Assembly: GCA_024235315.1 (NCBI GenBank)
Contig: JACKMP010000008.1
Span: 62,001 to 126,000 of the forward strand
Reading direction: 5' to 3'
Length of the DNA: 64,000 bases
Source of the DNA: Chromatiaceae bacterium
GTDB taxonomy: Bacteria > Pseudomonadota > Gammaproteobacteria > Chromatiales > Chromatiaceae
The position numbers and the translations under genes were made by a program. The notes beneath the pieces are model-generated. The model had not been told where the DNA came from. It saw nothing but the letters and a program-made list of their open reading frames with translations, and did not search any database. This document shows, piece after piece, positions 46,187 to 54,354 of this stretch. Each line of letters begins with the position of its first letter. Within the stretch, counting starts at the first letter, position 1.

Positions 46187-46229
46187 GCCGCGGGTGGTGG
46201 CGGTCCGGCCGCCACCACCCGATTTCCCC

Positions 46230-47345
46230 GTGCGTACCTTTACCAGCATCCACAGCAGCGGCGCCGACTGGCGCGGCAACTGTGACCAGGTGCTGGCCGG
46301 GCTGCAGGGTGCCCCGCACGGAGAGCTGGCCTTTCTATACCTGGCCGATGAGCTTGCCGGCGATACCGACCGGATCGTCGACTACCTGCGCACCGGCAGC
46401 GGTATCGCGCATTGGGTCGGCTGCACAGGCATGGGGCTGTGCAGCAGCGGACGCGAGACCTACGAAGTGCCCGCACTCGCGGTCCTGGCCACACCCTTTT
46501 GTGGTGAAGATTTCCGCATCATCCCTGGATTCGATACCGATCCGCTCGAATGGCTCGAAGCCAGTCGGGACTGGCGCGAGCGCAACCTCGCGTCGGTCGC
46601 GGTGGTGCACGGCGACCCCGCGTGCACGGCGCTGCCGGAACTGCTGGTCAGTTTCAGCGAGCAGCTGCAGGGTGGTTTCCTGGTCGGCGGCATCGCCTCG
46701 GCGCAGAACCTGCCGGTGCAGGTCGCAGATCGTGCCGAAGGCGGTGGGCTGTCGGGCGTGCTGTTCAGTGGCAAAGTGGCCATCAGCACCGGGCTCAGCC
46801 AGGGTTGCAGCCTGATCGGTCAAAGGCACAGGATCACTGCCTGTCAGCGAAATATCATCGAGACTATCGACGGGCGTCCGGCGCTGGACGTGTTCAAAGA
46901 GGATATCGGCGAGGTACTCGCGCGTGATCTGAGTCGTGTCGGCGGTTACATCTTCGTGGCGCTGCCGATTGCCGGCTCGGATACGGCCGACTACCTGGTG
47001 CGGAATCTCATCGGCATCGATCCGGACCGCGGACTGATTGCCATCGGCGACATGCCGCAGCCGGGCATGGAGGTCCAGTTCGCACGACGCGACGCCGAGA
47101 CAGCGCGCGAAGACCTGGCGCAGACGATCGATGCCCTGATGAAACGCCTGCCCGGAGAACCCCGCGGTGCCCTGTATCATTCCTGCCTGGGACGCGGCCG
47201 CAACCTGTTCGGCGACGACTCGGCCGAAATGCGGCTGGTACAGGAACTGATCGGCGATGTGCCGCTGGCCGGCTTCTACGCCAACGGCGAGATCTCACAC
47301 AACCGGCTGTACGGCTACACCGGGGTGTTGACGCTGTTCAGCTGA
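46230..47345 (+). CDS. FIST-domain signal-sensing protein
   Basis: A 371-residue soluble protein with the FIST_N domain (about 1-190, including GELAFLYLADELAG, VGCTGMGLCSSG and GGFLVGGIASAQNLP) and FIST_C domain (about 200-365, with LVRNLIGIDPDRGLIAIGD and GALYHSCLGRGRNLFG). FIST modules are predicted to bind small ligands such as amino acids; no output domain is attached here. The GTG at 46230 matches the family start (RTFTSIHSSG); an earlier GTG at 46194 is also in frame. It starts 43 bases after prkB and could share its mRNA. Confidence 0.85.
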   Translation: MRTFTSIHSSGADWRGNCDQVLAGLQGAPHGELAFLYLADELAGDTDRIVDYLRTGSGIAHWVGCTGMGLCSSGRETYEVPALAVLATPFCGEDFRIIPGFDTDPLEWLEASRDWRERNLASVAVVHGDPACTALPELLVSFSEQLQGGFLVGGIASAQNLPVQVADRAEGGGLSGVLFSGKVAISTGLSQGCSLIGQRHRITACQRNIIETIDGRPALDVFKEDIGEVLARDLSRVGGYIFVALPIAGSDTADYLVRNLIGIDPDRGLIAIGDMPQPGMEVQFARRDAETAREDLAQTIDALMKRLPGEPRGALYHSCLGRGRNLFGDDSAEMRLVQELIGDVPLAGFYANGEISHNRLYGYTGVLTLFS

Positions 47346-47370
47346 GCAACTCGTGCACGGCTTTCGCCGC

Positions 47371-49269
47371 TCAGGCACGTGCCGCATGTGTGCCCTGTTC
47401 CAGCGCGGCCAGCGCGGCGCCGATGCGTTGTTCGATCTGCGTCGGCGAAAGGCCGGCCATCTGCAGCTGTTCGGCCTGCGTTCCCTGCTCGATGAACCTG
47501 TCTGGCAGCCCCAGGTTGAGCACGCTGGCGACAATGCCGGCCGCGTGCAGCAGTTCGTTCACCGCCGACCCGGCACCGCCCTGTACGACGTTTTCCTCGA
47601 GCGTCACCAGCAGACGGTGCCGCGCGGCCAGATCGAGCACCAGCGCCTCGTCCATCGGCTTGACGAAACGCATGTTGACCAGGGTCGCATCCAGGGCCTC
47701 GGCCACCGGCCGCGCCGCCTGCAGCAGGGTGCCGAACACCAGCAGCGCCACACCACCGCCCTGCCTGACCACGTCGCCCTTGGCCCAGGCCAGGATGTCC
47801 AAACCTTCGCCCGGCTCGGCACCGGCGCCGGTGCCGCGCGGATAACGGACCAGTGCCGGCCCGGGATGCTCGAAGGCGGTCTGCAGCATCAATCGGCACT
47901 CACGCTCGTCGGCCGGCGCCAGTATCGCCATGTTGGGGATGCAACGCGCATAACTCAGATCGAAGCTGCCGGCATGCGTCGCACCGTCAGCGCCGACCTG
48001 ACCGGCACGATCGACGGCAAAGGTCACATCGAGGTTCTGCAGCGCAACGTCGTGCAGCAACTGGTCATAGGCACGCTGCAGGAAGGTCGAGTAGATCGCG
48101 ACGACCGGCTTGAGCCCGTCGCACGCCATGCCTGCCGCAAATGTCACCGCGTGTTGCTCGGCAATGCCGACATCGAAATACCGTCGGGGAAAACGGGCGG
48201 CAAACGCGACCAGGCCCGAGCCTTCACACATCGCCGGCGTCACCGCCATCAGCCGCGGATCACGTTCACCGGCATCGCACACCCAGTCGGAAAAGACCTG
48301 GGTAAAGCTCTTGCCACCCCCCTTGGCCGCCATCTGGCCGGTGGATGGATTGAACGGCGTCACCCCGTGATAGACACAGGGATCACCCTCGGCCGGGGCA
48401 TACCCCCGACCCTTGCGCGTCACCACGTGCAGGAATCGCGGGCCACGCATCAGCTTCATGTTACGCAAGGTGCTGACCAGCAGAGGCAGGTCGTGACCGT
48501 CGATCGGGCCTATGTAATTGAAGCCGAGTTCCTCGAACAGCGTACCGGGCATCACCATGCCCTTCATGTGTTCTTCCCAGCGATGCACCAGGTCCTTCAT
48601 GCCAGGCAGACCGCTCAACACGTGCTTGCCACCCTCGCGCACGCGGTTGTAGAAACGGCTCGACAGCACCCGAGCCAGGTAGTTGCTGATCGCCCCCACC
48701 GGCTGAGAGATCGACATGTCGTTGTCGTTCAGCACCACCAGCAGGTCGAGATCGAGCGCCCCGGCATGATTGAGCGCCTCGAAGGCCATACCGGCCGACA
48801 GGGCCCCGTCGCCGATCACCGCAATATGCTCGCGCTGCTCACCCGCCGCTTTCGCTGCCACCGCCATGCCCAGCGCCGCACTGATCGAGGTGCTGGAATG
48901 GCCGGCACCGAACGCGTCGTAGGCTGATTCGTCGCGCTTGAGGAAACCGGACAACCCGTCTTTCTGGCGCAGTGTCGACATGCGCTCGCGGCGCCCGGTG
49001 AGAATCTTGTGCGGATATGCCTGGTGACCGACATCCCACACGAGGCGATCTTCCGGGGTGTTGAATACGTAGTGCAGGGCTACGGTCAGTTCCACCACAC
49101 CGAGCCCTGCCGCCAGGTGCCCGCCGGTCTGTGAAACGGTATTGACCAGGAAACGCCGGACCTCCGACGCCAGGGCCGGCAGTTCTGCCGCCGCCAGCGC
49201 ACGCAGGCCGCCCGGCGATTCGATCTCGTCGAGCAGCAGATAGGGCGCACCGGGTGGGGTGTAGGGCAT
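47371..49269 (-). CDS. dxs: 1-deoxy-D-xylulose-5-phosphate synthase
   Basis: A 632-residue thiamine-diphosphate enzyme, first step of the MEP isoprenoid pathway, joining pyruvate and glyceraldehyde 3-phosphate. Landmarks: VWDVGHQAYPHKILTGR, TPP motif VIGDGALSAGMAFEALNHAG, GPIDGHDLPLL, and the transketolase segments DVGIAEQHAVTFAAGMA and FAVDRAGQVGADGATHAG (usually DGPTHAG). The start MPYTPPGAPYLLLDEI is used; a longer frame upstream has no support. It converges on the FIST gene. Confidence 0.96.
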   Translation of the reverse strand: MPYTPPGAPYLLLDEIESPGGLRALAAAELPALASEVRRFLVNTVSQTGGHLAAGLGVVELTVALHYVFNTPEDRLVWDVGHQAYPHKILTGRRERMSTLRQKDGLSGFLKRDESAYDAFGAGHSSTSISAALGMAVAAKAAGEQREHIAVIGDGALSAGMAFEALNHAGALDLDLLVVLNDNDMSISQPVGAISNYLARVLSSRFYNRVREGGKHVLSGLPGMKDLVHRWEEHMKGMVMPGTLFEELGFNYIGPIDGHDLPLLVSTLRNMKLMRGPRFLHVVTRKGRGYAPAEGDPCVYHGVTPFNPSTGQMAAKGGGKSFTQVFSDWVCDAGERDPRLMAVTPAMCEGSGLVAFAARFPRRYFDVGIAEQHAVTFAAGMACDGLKPVVAIYSTFLQRAYDQLLHDVALQNLDVTFAVDRAGQVGADGATHAGSFDLSYARCIPNMAILAPADERECRLMLQTAFEHPGPALVRYPRGTGAGAEPGEGLDILAWAKGDVVRQGGGVALLVFGTLLQAARPVAEALDATLVNMRFVKPMDEALVLDLAARHRLLVTLEENVVQGGAGSAVNELLHAAGIVASVLNLGLPDRFIEQGTQAEQLQMAGLSPTQIEQRIGAALAALEQGTHAARA

Positions 49270-49466
49270 TACGGGGACCAGGGCGAAAACCAACGGGTAT
49301 TCTAGCGCACGCCGCGCCATATCCGTCCGGATGTACCGTCGATCCAGGGGAAAATCGTGCGCCTTTGTCTTGATATTTTCACTATTGATCCCCCGGAAGT
49401 CACCGCCACAGACCCGCACCCGGCGCCCGACACGGTGTGAATCCGCCACTGCAAACTATTCGTCAT

Positions 49467-49492
49467 CCGCATGACAAGGCAGTGTCATGCGG
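49467..49492. promoter_or_regulatory. Perfect 10-bp dyad before the olsB-like gene
   Basis: CCGCATGACA (49467-49476) and TGTCATGCGG (49483-49492) are exact complements around a 6-base centre, in the space between divergent dxs and the olsB-like gene and ending 45 bases before its ATG. The size and symmetry fit a dimeric regulator site or a leader hairpin. The remaining part of the 49270-49537 gap shows nothing certain. Confidence 0.5.
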
Positions 49493-49537
49493 CCTTCCTA
49501 CGCTTGTCGCACCCGCTACCACCACACGGATCCGACT

Positions 49538-50308
49538 ATGAGCGCCATACCCCAGCTCGCAGCCCGCCGCGCCAGAAACCGCCTGTACGTCGAACTGGCG
49601 ACCACAATCGACGATATCCGTGCCTCCCAGGCGCTGCGCTATCAGGTATTCGCCGAAGAACTCGGTGCCACGGTCAAAGGCGCCGAACACGGTCACGACG
49701 AAGACGGCTATGACCCCTATTGCCAGCACCTGCTGGTGCGCGAGAGTGGCAGCGGCCGGATCGTGGGTTCGACCCGCCTGCTGCTCGACGGGCAGGCGCG
49801 CAAGGCCGGGGGCTTCTATTCCGCCAGCGAGTTTGACCTTGAACCAATCCTCGACCTGCCGGGACGTCGTCTCGAGGTCGGCCGCACCTGTATTGATCCG
49901 GCCTTTCGCCAGGGTGCGGCCATCGCCGTGCTGTGGTCCGGCATGGCCGAATTCGTGAAGAGCCACCAGGTCGACTGGCTGTTCGGTTGCGCCAGCATCG
50001 AGATGGACGACGGCGGCGTCGTTGCCCAGGCGATCATGAACCGCGTGCGTCAATATGCGTTGACCGATCCGGACTGTCGCGTGGTGCCGCACAGCCCCCT
50101 GCCCGCGCTGCCGGCAGGCGCTGAACACACGGTCGCGGCACCACTGCCACCGCTGCTCAAGGCCTACTTCCGCCTCGGTGCCCGCGCCTGTGGCGAGCCC
50201 TGCTACGATCCGGCTTTCAACTGTGCGGACATACTGGTGCTAGTCAACGTGAAAGAGATCGATTCCTCCTATAGCCGACACTTCCTCGACCGAGTCATGA
50301 AGGGCTGA
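49538..50308 (+). CDS. OlsB-like N-acyltransferase (GNAT, hemolysin family)
   Basis: A 256-residue protein of the GNAT-like acyltransferase group that includes the ornithine acyltransferase OlsB and homoserine-lactone-synthase-like proteins. Landmarks: LRYQVFAEELGA, the linker HDEDGYDPYCQHLLVRE, GSTRLLL, LEVGRTCIDPAFRQGAAIAVLW, FGCASIEMDD and, near the end, CGEPCYDPAFNCADILVLV, which is a strong OlsB-type signature. OlsB makes lyso-ornithine lipid from ornithine and a 3-hydroxyacyl-ACP. The next gene is an OlsA-like acyltransferase 3 bases away. The name is held back because substrate was not shown. Confidence 0.82.
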   Translation: MSAIPQLAARRARNRLYVELATTIDDIRASQALRYQVFAEELGATVKGAEHGHDEDGYDPYCQHLLVRESGSGRIVGSTRLLLDGQARKAGGFYSASEFDLEPILDLPGRRLEVGRTCIDPAFRQGAAIAVLWSGMAEFVKSHQVDWLFGCASIEMDDGGVVAQAIMNRVRQYALTDPDCRVVPHSPLPALPAGAEHTVAAPLPPLLKAYFRLGARACGEPCYDPAFNCADILVLVNVKEIDSSYSRHFLDRVMKG

Positions 50309-50311
50309 ACC

Positions 50312-51094
50312 ATGGGGGCGATCAGGATCGTATGGCGCAGCCTGAGGCTGACGGGGCACGTGCTATTCGGCCTGCTGCTCACACCTTTCATTCTGCACAG
50401 ACACCCGGGCGGCATCCTCCGTACCCATCCCGTTGTCACCTCCTGGTGGCACAACCGCCTGACCGACATCCTCGGCGTCAGGGTCACGGTCTCCGGCTAC
50501 CGACCGCGGCCACCGGCCTTGCTGGTCAGCAACCATGTGTCCTGGCTCGATATCATCATCCTCGGCGGTCTCACGCACACCGACTTTCTGTCCAAGGACG
50601 AGGTCCGTCGCTGGCCGCTGATCGGCTGGCTGGCCGCGCGCGCCGGGACCCTGTTCATCCGCCGCGGCGATGGTCAGGCCGGCGCCGTCAGCGCCCAGAT
50701 CGCACAACGCCTGCGTGAGCAGGGCCTGCTGACGCTGTTTCCCGAAGGCACGACCACCGACGGACGCGAGGTCCGGCCGTTCTTCTCACGCCTGTTCGCT
50801 GCCGCGGTGGATACCGGGACGGACGTGGTCCCGGTCGCGCTGCGCTACCACATCGGTGGTGGCTTCGACCCGGTCGCACCCTACACCGGCAGCCAGTCGC
50901 TGGCACAGAACCTGCGCGGCCTGTTGCAGCGTGAACGGACCGAGGTACACGTGGTGTTCACCCAACCGATCGTGTTGCAGGGTCACTCGCGCAAGGAAGT
51001 CGCCGAACTGGCGCGCAATGCGATCGTCCATGCGCTCAAAAGTCCGGAGCAGATACCCCTGACCCAGCACAGGCCGATCAGGGCCGCGGGATGA
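50312..51094 (+). CDS. PlsC-type 1-acyl-glycerol-3-phosphate / lyso-ornithine-lipid acyltransferase
   Basis: A 260-residue membrane-bound acyltransferase with the family motifs NHVSWLD (catalytic His-x4-Asp), LFIRRGDG and FPEGTTTDGRE. An N-terminal hydrophobic segment (about 12-27) anchors it. Beside an OlsB-like gene it is best read as OlsA, which adds the second acyl chain to lyso-ornithine lipid, though a PlsC role in phospholipid synthesis cannot be excluded. Confidence 0.85.
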   Translation: MGAIRIVWRSLRLTGHVLFGLLLTPFILHRHPGGILRTHPVVTSWWHNRLTDILGVRVTVSGYRPRPPALLVSNHVSWLDIIILGGLTHTDFLSKDEVRRWPLIGWLAARAGTLFIRRGDGQAGAVSAQIAQRLREQGLLTLFPEGTTTDGREVRPFFSRLFAAAVDTGTDVVPVALRYHIGGGFDPVAPYTGSQSLAQNLRGLLQRERTEVHVVFTQPIVLQGHSRKEVAELARNAIVHALKSPEQIPLTQHRPIRAAG

Positions 51095-51140
51095 ACCGGC
51101 GCCGGCGGCGGTTGACAACAATCCGACCGCGACAGTTCAC

Positions 51141-52322
51141 ATGAATATTCTGCTCGTCACCGAGACCTACCCGCCCGAGATCAATGGCGTAGCACGCACG
51201 CTGGCGCAGATGGCGGAAGGCCTGGCGAGGCTGGGCCATGCGATCACCCTGGTATGTCCGGCGCATTCCGCGCGGCGCAGCGGGGGGAACGCTTTCGGTC
51301 AGGCGGCGGTGCAGATCCGCCAGGTGCGCGGCCTTCCCCTCCCGGGTTACCCAGGCCTGCAGATCGGTCTGCCCGCACGCCGGCTGATAAGCGACCTGAT
51401 CGAGCAGCGACAGATCGACACGGCCTACATCGCCACCGAAGGACCGCTGGGCCACTCCGCGCTGCGTGCCTGCGAGAGGTGCGCGGTACCGGCGCTGACC
51501 GGGATGCACACCAATTTCCACCAGTACAGCGCGCACTACGGCGCAGGTGTCCTAGGCCCCTTGCTGCTGCGTTATCTGCGACGCTTCCACAACCGTGCCG
51601 CAGGCACACTGGTGCCGACCAGGGTACTGGCCGTCGAACTGGCAGAGGCCGGGTTCGCAAGGCTGCATGCCTGGCCACGCGGCGTGCACACCGAGCTGTT
51701 CTCACCGCAACGCAGGGACGATGCACTGCGCACCGCATGGGGACTCAGGCCCGATGACATCGCGGTGATGTATGTCGGTCGTCTCGCCCCCGAGAAGAAC
51801 CTGGATACCGCGTTTCGAGCGTTCAACGCGATCAAGTCCGCGCGCCCGGACGCACGCTTCATCCTCGTGGGCAGCGGTCCCGCGGAACAGTCGCTGCGCG
51901 AGGCCCACCCGGATGCAGTCTTCACTGGTGCGAAGGAAGGCGAGGAACTGGCCGGCCACTACGCCAGCGGTGACCTGTTCCTGTTCCCCAGCGAGACCGA
52001 GACCTTCGGTAACGTCACCCTCGAGGCCATGGCGAGCGGCCTGGCGGTGGTCGCATTCGACCTCGCCGCTGCCCATGAATTGATCCTGCACGGGCACAAC
52101 GGCATGCTCGCTACGCCAGGCCTGCCGACCGCTTTCACCGACCAGGCGGTACGCTGCGCCACCGAGCCCGGGTTGCAGCGGAAACTTAAGCGTCACGCGC
52201 GCGAAACCGCTCTGCAACAGGACTGGCCCAGACTCATCGTCAGGTTGGAACAACTGTTTCTCGCATTGATCGAGGAGCGACCTGGCGATGACTTTGAAGG
52301 CACTGTTGAATCAACTGAATGA
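51141..52322 (+). CDS. Glycosyltransferase family 4 (MgtA-like)
   Basis: A 393-residue GT-B enzyme. The N-terminal acceptor domain begins ILLVTETYPPEINGVARTLAQ, a signature shared with the MgtA/SqdX/diacylglycerol glycosyltransferase group of GT4, and the C-terminal donor domain has VGRLAPEKNLDTAF, FTGAKEGEELAGHYASGD and the E-x7-E motif ETETFGNVTLEAMASG. It is likely to put a sugar on a lipid acceptor. Neighbours (OlsB/OlsA-like and PAP2) point to membrane lipid work, but the sugar and acceptor are unknown. Confidence 0.87.
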   Translation: MNILLVTETYPPEINGVARTLAQMAEGLARLGHAITLVCPAHSARRSGGNAFGQAAVQIRQVRGLPLPGYPGLQIGLPARRLISDLIEQRQIDTAYIATEGPLGHSALRACERCAVPALTGMHTNFHQYSAHYGAGVLGPLLLRYLRRFHNRAAGTLVPTRVLAVELAEAGFARLHAWPRGVHTELFSPQRRDDALRTAWGLRPDDIAVMYVGRLAPEKNLDTAFRAFNAIKSARPDARFILVGSGPAEQSLREAHPDAVFTGAKEGEELAGHYASGDLFLFPSETETFGNVTLEAMASGLAVVAFDLAAAHELILHGHNGMLATPGLPTAFTDQAVRCATEPGLQRKLKRHARETALQQDWPRLIVRLEQLFLALIEERPGDDFEGTVESTE

Positions 52323-52821
52323 CCTTGAGGCGCCGATCTGCCGCGCCCTCAGCCGGCATGGCGAGACGCTTGAGACGCAACGCTTCTTCGGCATCGTGAG
52401 CCGTCTCGGTGACGGCGTGTTCTGGTACCTGATCATATTGATGCTGCCCGCTCTCTTTGGCCATGCCGGCATCACCGCCGCCGCCCAGATGCTGGCAGTT
52501 GGGATGGCATCGTTGCTGATCTACAAGCTGCTCAAAAAGCTGACCGGGCGGCTGCGTCCCTGCGACCAGTTCACCGATGTCGGCCGCCATGCGCCGATGC
52601 TCGATATGTACAGCTTCCCTTCCGGACACACGATGCACGCGGTCGGCTTCACCGCGGTCCTGCTCGGGCACTTTCCCGCGTTCGGCGTGCTGATCACCCC
52701 CTTCGTCTTTCTCGTCGCGTCATCGCGTATCGTGCTGGGCCTGCACTATCCAAGCGACGTGGTCGTCGGAGCGCTGATCGGCGGTTCAGTGGCATCGGTG
52801 AGCTTCTTGCTGGTGGCTTGA
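52288..52821 (+). CDS. PAP2-family membrane phosphatase
   Basis: A 177-residue integral membrane phosphatase with the three PAP2 motifs KKLTGRLRP (KX6RP), YSFPSGHT (PSGH) and SRIVLGLHYPSDVV (SRX5HX3D) in about five helices. Substrates in the family include phosphatidic acid, phosphatidylglycerol phosphate and undecaprenyl diphosphate. Its ATG is 35 bases inside the glycosyltransferase gene, so the two are co-translated. Phosphatidic acid would give diacylglycerol for that transferase. Confidence 0.88.
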   Translation: MTLKALLNQLNDLEAPICRALSRHGETLETQRFFGIVSRLGDGVFWYLIILMLPALFGHAGITAAAQMLAVGMASLLIYKLLKKLTGRLRPCDQFTDVGRHAPMLDMYSFPSGHTMHAVGFTAVLLGHFPAFGVLITPFVFLVASSRIVLGLHYPSDVVVGALIGGSVASVSFLLVA

Positions 52822-52885
52822 GACGGGTTTTTTTCGGCTTGGATGGGGTTTGATTCGCGCGGTGACGCGGACCCGATTTTGATAG

Positions 52886-53200
52886 CGCTGGGCGCAGCGC
52901 ACCCGCGTTCATTTCTTTTGCTTGCCCAAAAGAAACGAACCAAAGAAAAGGGCACCCGAAGACTTGCCCCTCGCCGGTGGCGAGGGGTTCCCTGCGCTTC
53001 TCGGCCCAGACCGGCGCTGCGGAACTCGCGATCTCCGATCGCTCAGACAGTCCTCGCTTCTCCCGGTCCGGTCCTGCGATGCTCGGCGGCGTCAACGGGG
53101 CTGGGGTGTGCTCCCTGACCAAGCCTTGGGGTGCCTTTTCTTCTGGTTACTCTTCTTTGGGCAAGCAAAGAAGAGTAACGCTGGCGCGCTGAGCCCAGCG
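52886..53200. repeat. Large imperfect inverted-repeat element (MITE-like)
   Basis: Two 81-base arms (52886-52966 and 53120-53200) are imperfect complements of each other; both hold the core TTGCTTGCCCAAA flanked by an inverted TTCTTT/AAAGAA. The middle has a separate hairpin (CCCCTCGCC-GGT-GGCGAGGGG). The element fills most of the 52822-53292 gap. It contains no transposase. Sequences of this make-up are seen between genes of many proteobacteria and give rise to false ORFs rich in Lys, Arg and Pro, as here. It could be a non-autonomous mobile repeat or a structured RNA. Confidence 0.75.
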
Positions 53201-53292
53201 CTTTCAAATCCCATCCCGCGCGACAGCGCCAACACCCAACACCCACAACCACGATCCACGCCAACAACCCGCGACCATGCGAAAATCCCCGC

Positions 53293-54354
53293 ATGGCATC
53301 CAATGACTGCGACACCATCATCGTTGGCCAGGGGCTTGCCGGCAGCGCCCTGGCATGGAAACTGGCGGCCGCCGGACAGCGTGTGTGCGTGATCGATGAC
53401 GGCCACGCCACGTCATCGTCGGCGGTTGCCGCTGGGCTGATCAATCCGCTTGCCGGACTGCGCTTCACCCGGCGCCCGGAGGTCGGCGCCTGGCTGGGCG
53501 CTGCGGACCACTGGTATACCGAACTCACACACAGCTTCGGCCGGACCTTTTTTCATGCGTTGCCGATGCTGCGCCTGTTCCGATCCGTCGAACAGCAGCG
53601 CTTCCATGAGCGCCGCCTCAAAGACCCTGCCAGCCGCGAGCTGCTTGGTTCGGCATTCGACGCGGACCACTGTCCGGAACCGATCACGGCCCCATTCGGT
53701 GGTTTCAACCAGCACCGTACCGGCTACGTCGACCTACCGCTGCTGATGGGCGAGTTGCGCGGTTGGCTGCGGCAACACCAGCACCTGGTAGAGCATGTGT
53801 TGGAACCGACAGAGGTCGAGCCCGGCAAAAACACTGTCAGCGTCGCCGGCGTGCGTGCGCAGCGTTTGGTGTTCTGCGATGGCGCGCGGCTGCGCGCGAA
53901 CCCATGGTTCGATGACCTGCCATTGGCGCCCGAAAAGGGCGAGATACTCAATCTGAAAACCGGTGACTGGCAACCACATCACATCATCAACGGTGCCTAT
54001 TGGCTGGTGCCCCTGGAGAATGGCGAGGTACGCTTCGGCGCCACCCACAGGCACAGTCAGATCGACAACCGGATCACCGAGGCCGGCCGCACCGAACTGG
54101 TCGATGCCTTTCACTCGCTACACCCAGGCCTGCCGCACGTGCACGTGGTCCGCCAGCAGGCCGGGATCCGGCCTGGCACCGTCGATCGTTACCCGCTGAT
54201 CGGACAACACCCCGCGCATCCATGCCTTTGGGCGTTCAACGGTTTCGGCGCACGCGGCGCACTGGTCATCCCGTGGTATGCGCAGCGCCTCGCCGACCAT
54301 CTGCAGCACGGCACGGCACTTCCGGCCGAGGCTGACATCCGGCGGTTCTCCTGA
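53293..54354 (+). CDS. FAD-dependent oxidoreductase (DAO family), MnmC(o)/MnmL-like candidate
   Basis: A 353-residue flavoprotein of the D-amino acid oxidase family. The dinucleotide motif is TIIVGQGLAGSALAWKLA at the N-terminus, with SSAVAAGLINPLAGLRF after it, and the C-terminal FAD contact WAFNGFGARGALVIPW. The FAGLINP-like segment and overall layout resemble the oxidase half of MnmC, which turns cmnm5s2U into nm5s2U in tRNA. Its stop overlaps by one base the start of an MnmM-type tRNA methyltransferase, the enzyme for the following step. I infer, from this pairing, that it is the tRNA oxidase; other glycine/amine oxidase roles remain possible. Confidence 0.8.
   Translation: MASNDCDTIIVGQGLAGSALAWKLAAAGQRVCVIDDGHATSSSAVAAGLINPLAGLRFTRRPEVGAWLGAADHWYTELTHSFGRTFFHALPMLRLFRSVEQQRFHERRLKDPASRELLGSAFDADHCPEPITAPFGGFNQHRTGYVDLPLLMGELRGWLRQHQHLVEHVLEPTEVEPGKNTVSVAGVRAQRLVFCDGARLRANPWFDDLPLAPEKGEILNLKTGDWQPHHIINGAYWLVPLENGEVRFGATHRHSQIDNRITEAGRTELVDAFHSLHPGLPHVHVVRQQAGIRPGTVDRYPLIGQHPAHPCLWAFNGFGARGALVIPWYAQRLADHLQHGTALPAEADIRRFS

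Noticed and set aside
49459..49492. PhoB box before the olsB-like gene
   Set aside because: TGTCAT motifs are present but arranged as an inverted repeat; a PhoB box needs direct repeats 11 bases apart, which are not seen. Kept only as an unassigned dyad.
52843..53392. Open frames in the spacer after the PAP2 gene
   Set aside because: They consist of the inverted-repeat element, differ in every frame, and are rich in Lys/Arg/Pro without any domain; treated as repeat, not gene.
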